DNA from: an uncultured Gemmataceae bacterium
GTDB taxonomy: Bacteria; Planctomycetota; Planctomycetia; Gemmatales; Gemmataceae
Assembly: GCA_937922175.1 (NCBI GenBank)
Contig: CAKZUU010000228.1
Coordinates: 1-6,368 of the forward strand
DNA: 6,368 nucleotides
Reading direction: 5' to 3'
Each line of letters begins with the position of its first letter. Positions within the stretch are counted from its first letter, which is position 1. A model generated the notes under the pieces. It was not told the DNA's origin. It was given only the letters and a program-made list of their open reading frames with translations, and ran no database searches. The translations under genes and the position numbers were made by a program. Of this stretch, positions 1 to 4,940 are shown piece after piece.

Positions 1-528
1 AAGATCGCTGCGGACAAGATGGCCGAGAGCTATTACCGTAGCTTTGGCCTGCCTGTGGTCATCGTCAGGCCGTTCAACACATTTGGACCGCGGCAATCGG
101 CCCGGGCCGTCATTCCCACGATTCTGAGCCAATTGCTCTCAAATAAGGATCGTTTGCGGTTGGGGTCGCTCGAGCCGGAGCGGGATTTAACATTCGTGAC
201 CGACACGGTGGAGGGTTTTTTGGCTCTCGGCCAATGCGATGCCGCCTTGGGACGGACCATCAATTTGGGGACAGGCGTCGCCGTCACCGTTGGCGAATTG
301 GCACGGCGGTGCATGCGGATCGTTGGACGGGAAGTTCCGATTGAGCAAGACTCGGCGCGAGTCCGCCCTGAACAGAGCGAAGTGATGGCATTGATTAGCG
401 ATCGACGGTTGGCGCGAGAGCTTTGTGGCTGGGAGCCTCGGATGAGTTTGGACGAAGGATTGAATCGGACCGCTGATTTCGTGAGATCGCACCTGGGACT
501 GTATCGACCTGAGGAGTATCAGCGATGA
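1..528 (+). CDS. NAD-dependent sugar-nucleotide epimerase/4,6-dehydratase, LegB-like (5'-truncated)
   Basis: This is the C-terminal 175 residues of an extended short-chain dehydrogenase acting on nucleotide sugars; the family is usually about 320-340 residues. The reading frame is open from base 1, so the gene starts upstream and the Rossmann glycine motif is not visible. Seen here: KIAADKMAES at residues 1-10, RPFNTFGPRQS at 23-33, AVIPTI at 36-41, RDLTFVTDTVEGF at 61-73, INLGTG at 87-92 and RPEQSEVMALISD at 122-134. In relatives the first block directly follows the catalytic Tyr, so the very first Lys is probably the Lys of YxxxK (inference). The RPFNTxGPRQSARAVIPT signature is typical of LegB-type NAD-dependent 4,6-dehydratases, which make a 4-keto-6-deoxy sugar nucleotide in the cytoplasm. 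A 4-epimerase role cannot be excluded without the N terminus. Its TGA overlaps the next gene's ATG, implying translational coupling. Confidence 0.9.
   Translation, partial: KIAADKMAESYYRSFGLPVVIVRPFNTFGPRQSARAVIPTILSQLLSNKDRLRLGSLEPERDLTFVTDTVEGFLALGQCDAALGRTINLGTGVAVTVGELARRCMRIVGREVPIEQDSARVRPEQSEVMALISDRRLARELCGWEPRMSLDEGLNRTADFVRSHLGLYRPEEYQR
511..516 (+). promoter_or_regulatory. Ribosome binding site of the nucleotidyltransferase
   Basis: GAGGAG lies 8 bases before the ATG at 525, inside the last codons of the upstream dehydratase gene. It supports the ATGA-overlap start and coupled translation of the two genes. Confidence 0.65.
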
Positions 529-1304
529 CCCGCGTGGTGATTCAAGCAGGCGGCAAGGGCACGCGACTCTACCCCTACACGGCCGTTTTGCCGAAACCCC
601 TGATGCCCATCGGCGACCTGCCGGTGCTCGAAATTCTCATTCGGCAGCTTGTGCACCATGGCTTTCGCGACATCACGATTACCGTCGGCCACCTCGGTCA
701 CCTCATCGTCGCTGTCATCGGTAACGGGGAGAGGCTTGGGGCACGAGTGAATTACCTCTGGGAGGACGAACCCCGCGGCACGATTGGCGCCTTGAGCAAG
801 CTCGAGTGGGAGGAGACAACCGGTCCGCTTCTGGTCATGAACGGCGATCTTCTGACCGATTTCGATTACCGCGAGTTTCTTGATCACCACGAAGAATCGG
901 GAGCAGCACTGTCAGTGGGCGTCTACTATAAACCCGTGCCGATCACGCTCGGCGTGTTGGATGTTGATCGCGACAATCGAGTCACAGGCTTCCGAGAAAA
1001 ACCGGTACTGTCGTTCCCATGCAGCATGGGGATTTACGTTCTCGAGCCGGAAATCCTGCCTTTGATTCCCGCCGAGGGGATGTTTGGTTTTGACCAGTTG
1101 ATGGCGACCTGTTTGGAAAAGCATATTCCCGTTCGTGCCCATCCGTTCAACGGTCTTTGGCTGGACATCGGTCGTGTCGAGGATTACCAGCACGCAAGCC
1201 GGCTTTTCGAGGAGAATCGCGAACGTTTGTTTCCGACAACCACACGTCCAAACGATGTTCGGCACCGGAACGGGCAGAAGTCGCGACGGGTGATTGGCGC
1301 GTGA
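525..1304 (+). CDS. Sugar-1-phosphate nucleotidyltransferase (NTP_transferase family)
   Basis: A complete 259-residue cytoplasmic enzyme that condenses an NTP with a sugar-1-phosphate to give an NDP-sugar and pyrophosphate. The GT-A-like nucleotide-binding signature AGGKGTRLYP is at residues 8-17, and PKPLMPIG at 23-30 carries the conserved Lys24. NGDLL at 106-110 holds the metal-binding Asp108, EKP is at 158-160, MGIYVL at 168-173, and WLDIGRVEDY at 212-221 supplies the second conserved Asp (214). The length fits the single-domain form without the left-handed beta-helix of GlmU-type enzymes. The last 20 or so residues are basic and look unconserved. Base (G, T, C or U) and sugar cannot be assigned by eye; PtmE/HddC-type guanylyltransferases and RfbA/RmlA-type thymidylyltransferases are alternatives. 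Lying directly after a LegB-like dehydratase, it probably activates the sugar that the dehydratase then modifies. Confidence 0.9.
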   Translation: MTRVVIQAGGKGTRLYPYTAVLPKPLMPIGDLPVLEILIRQLVHHGFRDITITVGHLGHLIVAVIGNGERLGARVNYLWEDEPRGTIGALSKLEWEETTGPLLVMNGDLLTDFDYREFLDHHEESGAALSVGVYYKPVPITLGVLDVDRDNRVTGFREKPVLSFPCSMGIYVLEPEILPLIPAEGMFGFDQLMATCLEKHIPVRAHPFNGLWLDIGRVEDYQHASRLFEENRERLFPTTTRPNDVRHRNGQKSRRVIGA

Positions 1305-1336
1305 TGTTTCCGCAGCTACTGTTCGCCGCGACCTGA
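1304..1336 (+). other. Possible 10-codon leader-like ORF
   Basis: An ATG overlaps the nucleotidyltransferase stop (TGATG) and opens a reading frame for MFPQLLFAAT, which ends in TGA at 1334-1336. That stop directly abuts the hairpin at 1337-1352. There is no convincing ribosome binding site, so it would depend on termination-reinitiation. The arrangement may be chance; I list it because of its exact fit to the hairpin. Confidence 0.15.
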
Positions 1337-1352
1337 TTCGGCCAGCGCCGAA
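1337..1352 (+). other. Tight intergenic hairpin (6-bp stem, 4-base loop)
   Basis: TTCGGC (1337-1342) pairs perfectly with GCCGAA (1347-1352) around the loop CAGC. It sits between the nucleotidyltransferase and aminotransferase genes, 33 bases before the GTG start. No T-run follows, so it is not a normal intrinsic terminator. It could affect mRNA stability or relative expression, or be fortuitous. Confidence 0.4.
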
Positions 1353-1385
1353 CGGCGTATCATTCTGCGAAAGGCGACTGTCACT

Positions 1386-2537
1386 GTGGGTCTGTGGAAG
1401 GTCCCTTTATTTGACGCACGGTTCGGCTCCGAGGAAGAGGAAGCCGTCCTACGCCCACTGCGGTCAGGCTGGCTCACGATGGGCGACGAAGTGCGCTTGT
1501 TGGAGGAAGAGATCGCTGCGGCGACGGGGGCCAAGTATGCCATCGCTGTCGCCAACTGCACCGCGGCACTTCACTTAGCTTGTCTGGCCCTTGATCTCGG
1601 TCCGGGCGATGAGATTATCTGTCCGACACTTACCTTCGTTGCAACGGCGAACGCTCCGCGGCTCGTCGGTGCTTCCCTCAGGTTTTGTGAATCCGTCGGC
1701 GAACATGATCTTACGATGGACCCCGACCATGTCGAGCAGTTGGTCAACGCACGCACTCGCGCGATCATGGTCGTCCATTATGCGGGGTTCGCTTGCGACA
1801 TGGAAGCTTTGCAGGCCCTTGCCGACCGGCATCATCTCGCCCTGGTGGAGGATTGCGCTCACGCTTTATTCACCACCCACCGCGGACGAACTCTCGGACG
1901 TTGGGGGCGTGTGGGCTGTTTCAGCTTCTTCTCAAATAAAAATGCGACATGTGGCGAGGGGGGGGCAATCATTACCGATGACGATCGCTTAGCTGAGAGG
2001 CTCCGACTGTTGCGATCTCACGGAATGACGACGCTGACCTTGGATCGCCATCGAGGTCGCGCCACGACGTACGATGTCGTGATGTCAGGACTGAACTATC
2101 GACTGGACGAAATTCACGCGGCGTTGCTTCGGGTGCAACTACGGCGGTTGCCCGATTTCCTCTGCCGGCGACGAGAAATTTTTCGCCGTTATGCCGAACG
2201 ACTTCAGGGGAGTCCCGTCACGCTTCCGTTCGCGCAGGGGCGTTTTTTGGAAAATCTGGAGACGACGGGGGTGCACATCCTCCCCTGCCTCCTGCCTGAA
2301 GGAGTCAATCGCGATTGGGTGATGGCCCGAATGAAAGAGTTCGGCATTCAAACGAGCATTCATTATCCGCCCATCCACCGATTCGCGGCTTACGACTCCG
2401 TCGAGCGATTACCTCGAACCGAGGGTCTGGCGCGGCGGGAATTGACGCTTCCCTTTCATCCGCTCTTGAGCGACGCGGAGGTCGATTTTGTGGTTGAGTC
2501 GCTGCTCGCCAGCATTCGAGGCGGTGGATCGGTGTAA
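1386..2537 (+). CDS. DegT/DnrJ/EryC1/StrS-family PLP-dependent sugar aminotransferase
   Basis: A complete 383-residue aminotransferase of the usual family length, transferring an amino group, normally from glutamate, to a keto-sugar nucleotide. VPLFD at residues 6-10 is the typical N terminus. SGWLTMG is at 27-33, NCTAALHLA at 57-65 (phosphate-binding region), VEDCAHA at 154-160 with Asp156 expected to contact the PLP pyridine nitrogen, FSFFSNKNATCGEGG at 179-193 with Lys185 as the Schiff-base lysine, and LNYRLDEIHAA at 236-246. The family consensus is usually EDAAHA; Cys157 here is a small change. The GTG start at 1386 is chosen because VPLFD begins five codons later and GAAAGG lies 11 bases upstream. 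The gene is in the same frame as the nucleotidyltransferase, separated only by that gene's TGA. With the dehydratase it would make a 4-amino-4,6-dideoxy nucleotide sugar; a 3-amino product is the alternative. Confidence 0.92.
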   Translation: MGLWKVPLFDARFGSEEEEAVLRPLRSGWLTMGDEVRLLEEEIAAATGAKYAIAVANCTAALHLACLALDLGPGDEIICPTLTFVATANAPRLVGASLRFCESVGEHDLTMDPDHVEQLVNARTRAIMVVHYAGFACDMEALQALADRHHLALVEDCAHALFTTHRGRTLGRWGRVGCFSFFSNKNATCGEGGAIITDDDRLAERLRLLRSHGMTTLTLDRHRGRATTYDVVMSGLNYRLDEIHAALLRVQLRRLPDFLCRRREIFRRYAERLQGSPVTLPFAQGRFLENLETTGVHILPCLLPEGVNRDWVMARMKEFGIQTSIHYPPIHRFAAYDSVERLPRTEGLARRELTLPFHPLLSDAEVDFVVESLLASIRGGGSV

Positions 2538-2592
2538 CTAGCCTTGCGGGCGTCGCGCGGAGTCCCAGTCCGTCGCGTGACGATTCCTCATC

Positions 2593-2596
2593 GGAG
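2593..2596 (+). promoter_or_regulatory. Ribosome binding site supporting the ATG start at 2604
   Basis: GGAG lies 7 bases before ATG 2604. The longer alternative start, TTG at 2544, has no comparable site and would add 20 arginine-rich residues with no recognisable family similarity, so the ATG is preferred. Confidence 0.5.
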
Positions 2597-2603
2597 TCGA
2601 GGG

Positions 2604-4466
2604 ATGTCGGACCAAAGGAGCCTTCTCGCATCGATTTCTCCAGCGAAGGAAGGTCCACCGCCAACTCCTGGGGCGGGGGACTTCTTGAAACGAGTCTTCG
2701 ACCTGACGGTTGCCTCGCTCGGCTTGATCGTAATGGCTCCGGTCTTCCTCCTCATCGCCCTCCTGATCCGACTTGAGACGCCCGGGCCGGTGTTTTTCCG
2801 TCAAGAGCGGGTGGGGCGGGGGGGGCGCCGTTTCCGCATGTGGAAGTTTCGCAAGATGCCCCACGACATGAAGTCGTCCGGTCCGAGCCTCACACGCCGT
2901 TTCGACCGGCGACTCACCGCCGTCGGACGTTTTCTGGAGCGGACGAAGCTCGATGAGTTGCCCCAACTGATCAACGTCTTCATTGGAGATATGAGCATCG
3001 TCGGCCCCCGACCCGAGGTCCCGAAATTTGTCGCGCATTATCCCGATCGGTGGGAGATCGTCCTCAGAGTGAAACCGGGCATCTTCGGACCGAATCAACT
3101 GCGTCATCGAAACGAGTCCGAGATCTACCCGCCCAATTGTCGGGATGTGGAGGACTTTTACATTCGGCACATCTTGCCGGAGAAACTGGAAGTCGATGCG
3201 CGGTACGCCCGCCAGCACACCTTCCTGGGCGACCTTTGGCTCCTTGTCCGATGCGTGCTGGCAGTGTTTGGCGGGACGATCACCTGGCGGACTTTTGCCG
3301 TTCGTCGTTGGCAGTTCGCAAACTTTCTCGTGCTCTGGCTTGCCAGCATCGTCACGATGTGGTTGGCAATTCGCGTTTCCGGGCGAACCATGAAGCCGGC
3401 CACCGAGTGGACGTTATTGGCGTTGGCCGCCCTCGTCCGACCCTTGTGTGTCCTCGGCTTCCGCATTCCCAAAGCGTTGGCGACATCGATGACGGCCGAC
3501 GATTTCCTTCGCATCTGGTGGTGTGGAGTGACCGGCGCGGCTTTAATTGCGGTCGGAATGTTGTCGCTGGAACACCGCGGTCTGAGCCGGCAGGTTCTCT
3601 TTCTCGATGCCACGATGTATCTCAGCTTTTTGCTGATGTACAAATTGGTCCTTTACAAAATCTATTTGTTGATTACCAAATTCCATGAACGGCGCTTAGC
3701 CCGACGAATGATTCTTGCCGCGATCGTTGTTGGCCCCTTCACGACCTTAATGACAATGTTAGCGCGACGCGGCTTCGTCGTTGCCTCGGAAGACGACGGC
3801 ATCCTGTTGATGCTCTTCGCAAGCTTGAGTGCCGTCACTTGGCCTACGATCTTGTTGCTCAATCCGGTGCTCCATCATTCAGGAACCGTGCGCTTCCTGC
3901 TCTTAGAGGGGCGAAAAATCGTCCTTGGAGCGATCATCGGCATGGTGATCGCGGCCTACGCGGCCTTGATCGTCAATGAGCGTGATTGGTCACGAACTGA
4001 CTTAATCTTGGCGTGCTCGACCTACGCCCTGGCCATGCTGCTGATCGCGGTTTGGCAAAATCGAAAGGTGACGCCCCTTCATCAGGCCCTCGTTCGGAAC
4101 CGCTCAAAAGATTTGAGTGATGGGATGTCTCGGGATCGACTTCTGATCGTCGGCACGGGCATGCATTTGAGCGCGTATCTGACAGCCCTCACCGACGCTC
4201 CCGACCAATGGTTCGAAATCGTTGGAATCATCAGTCCCGAGCCGAACCTGCGGACGAGTATGGTGGGGGGACACACGGTCATCGGTCACGTTTCGGACCT
4301 TCCCGACTTGCTCGAAGACGGCGATATTTCGCGAGTGATCGTGCTCCCCCAGGGGTTGACCTCCGAACAGTTGCGCGAAATCGAGTTTTATTGCAGAGAA
4401 CACCAAGGCTTGATGGTGTGTATCGACTACCTGTCTCATTTTGGTCCCAGAGCGTTGGCCGTTTGA
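2604..4466 (+). CDS. Polyprenyl-phosphate phosphoglycosyl transferase with N-terminal catalytic domain fused to a membrane region and C-terminal Rossmann domain
   Basis: A 620-residue inner-membrane protein expected to transfer phospho-sugar from a nucleotide sugar to undecaprenyl phosphate, the first committed step of repeat-unit assembly. The bacterial sugar transferase domain (PglC/WbaP catalytic core) is at about 27-225. It has a hydrophobic re-entrant helix at 30-56 with conserved Pro46, KFRKM at 81-85, the LDELPQL catalytic motif with the Asp117-Glu118 dyad, GDMSIVGPRPE at 128-138, and KPGIFGPNQ at 157-165 where KPGITGxxQ is commoner. About eight hydrophobic segments follow (near 237-257, 269-286, 302-322, 331-357, 366-387, 400-420, 438-457, 467-484), then a Rossmann-like domain beginning LLIVGTGMH near 513 that resembles the CoA_binding_3 domain of WbaP/WcaJ. 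WbaP has helices and this domain before the catalytic core, so the order is reversed. A TTG at 2544 is an alternative start. No SDR dehydratase domain follows. Confidence 0.88.
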   Translation: MSDQRSLLASISPAKEGPPPTPGAGDFLKRVFDLTVASLGLIVMAPVFLLIALLIRLETPGPVFFRQERVGRGGRRFRMWKFRKMPHDMKSSGPSLTRRFDRRLTAVGRFLERTKLDELPQLINVFIGDMSIVGPRPEVPKFVAHYPDRWEIVLRVKPGIFGPNQLRHRNESEIYPPNCRDVEDFYIRHILPEKLEVDARYARQHTFLGDLWLLVRCVLAVFGGTITWRTFAVRRWQFANFLVLWLASIVTMWLAIRVSGRTMKPATEWTLLALAALVRPLCVLGFRIPKALATSMTADDFLRIWWCGVTGAALIAVGMLSLEHRGLSRQVLFLDATMYLSFLLMYKLVLYKIYLLITKFHERRLARRMILAAIVVGPFTTLMTMLARRGFVVASEDDGILLMLFASLSAVTWPTILLLNPVLHHSGTVRFLLLEGRKIVLGAIIGMVIAAYAALIVNERDWSRTDLILACSTYALAMLLIAVWQNRKVTPLHQALVRNRSKDLSDGMSRDRLLIVGTGMHLSAYLTALTDAPDQWFEIVGIISPEPNLRTSMVGGHTVIGHVSDLPDLLEDGDISRVIVLPQGLTSEQLREIEFYCREHQGLMVCIDYLSHFGPRALAV

Positions 4467-4486
4467 TCTTCCCCGGCTCCCCGCTC

Positions 4487-4745
4487 GTCGACTGTCCTGA
4501 AGAGGCGGCCTCAGTGACGATGCCTAGCGGTGAGCCGACTTGGAGCCCTTCTGAGGTCGCGAAACTGTAAAATCCAGGAAAACTCTGACGGCAACATCGG
4601 GTGCGGAATAGGAAATGTCGACCGTCGGATAAAATTTTTGACCAAGAAGCGGGAATCTCCACCGGCAGGTTCGCGTCAATCGTCCAGGAACGAGTTTGCA
4701 TCACGACCGAGTCCGGAAGTGGATTTCGACAAAACCTGGGTCGAC
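4487..4745. repeat. Three GTCGAC palindromes in the intergenic region
   Basis: GTCGAC occurs at 4487-4492, 4617-4622 and 4740-4745, with starts 130 and 123 bases apart. The first two share the longer pattern GTCGACnGTC. Reading the rest of the window I find no other copy, although a 6-base palindrome is too short to call an operator on its own. Confidence 0.3.
4505..4560 (+). repeat. Inverted repeat after the transferase gene (10-bp stem)
   Basis: GCGGCCTCAG (4505-4514) can pair with CTGAGGTCGC (4551-4560) along its full length with one G-U pair, enclosing a 36-base loop. It starts 38 bases after the transferase stop. No T-run follows the right arm, so a Rho-independent terminator is not supported; it could be a 3' stability element or chance. 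Confidence 0.3.
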
Positions 4746-4812
4746 GAAGTTGGCTGCGCGATGCTTCGGGGATGCTGTAACATACTGACATGCGTGCCCA
4801 ACCGCGACGCAG

Positions 4813-4852
4813 CGACCGGCGACGACCGATCAGGTTGTGGTCGGGCTGGTCG
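4813..4852 (+). repeat. Interrupted hairpin upstream of the Wzz-like gene
   Basis: An outer 7-bp stem pairs 4813-4819 with 4846-4852 (one G-U pair). An inner 5-bp stem, CGACC at 4823-4827 with GGTCG at 4839-4843, closes an 11-base loop, with a 3/2 internal loop between the stems. It ends 88 bases before the GTG start. It may be part of a 5' leader or a coincidence of GC-rich repeats. Confidence 0.3.
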
Positions 4853-4927
4853 GAACGAGCGGCGGCCAAGATGAGGGGCGAGCGACGAATTCGATCCTAT
4901 CGGACGCAAAATTTCGGGGAAGTCAAC

Positions 4928-4933
4928 GAGGAG
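4928..4933 (+). promoter_or_regulatory. Ribosome binding site of the Wzz-like gene
   Basis: GAGGAG lies 7 bases before the GTG at 4941, close to ideal spacing. It fixes that GTG as the start in preference to the in-frame ATG at 4962. Confidence 0.75.
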
Positions 4934-4940
4934 CCTCACC

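Larger units (their letters stand above)
4467..4940. other. 474-base non-coding stretch between the transferase and Wzz-like genes
   Basis: I find no gene here: the short open frames on both strands give basic, low-complexity translations with no motif and no ribosome binding site. It holds a long-range inverted repeat (4505-4560), an interrupted hairpin (4813-4852), three GTCGAC palindromes, and an A+T-rich patch near 4629-4640. I see no convincing sigma70 promoter and no intrinsic terminator with a T-run. Its length suggests the Wzz-like gene has its own promoter or a structured 5' leader (inference). Confidence 0.6.

Noticed and set aside
2544..2603. TTG start adding 20 residues to the transferase
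   Set aside because: There is no Shine-Dalgarno sequence before the TTG, and the extra residues are arginine-rich and resemble nothing in the family. ATG 2604 has GGAG at good spacing. It cannot be wholly excluded.
2604..4466. A degraded or frameshifted PGT-CapD fusion that has lost its dehydratase domain
   Set aside because: The Rossmann-like domain appears to reach its natural end before the stop, and none of the frames in the following 470 bases shows dehydratase motifs, so there is no direct sign of decay.
4638..4670. TTGACC as a sigma70 -35 element
   Set aside because: There is no -10-like hexamer at 16-18 bases downstream; the sequence there is GC-rich.
4687..4713. GGAAC followed by GTC as an ECF-sigma promoter
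   Set aside because: The spacing is 19 bases, longer than the usual 16-17, and the motifs are too short to be convincing. A second GGAAC at 4852 has no partner either.
4776..4787. TGTAACATACTG as a -10 region with TTGGCT at 4750 as -35
   Set aside because: The spacer is about 20 bases and the match to TATAAT is poor.
4279..4869. A 196-codon open frame on the - strand covering the intergenic region
   Set aside because: It overlaps the end of the transferase gene antisense, has no ribosome binding site or recognisable motif, and looks like a GC-rich shadow frame.
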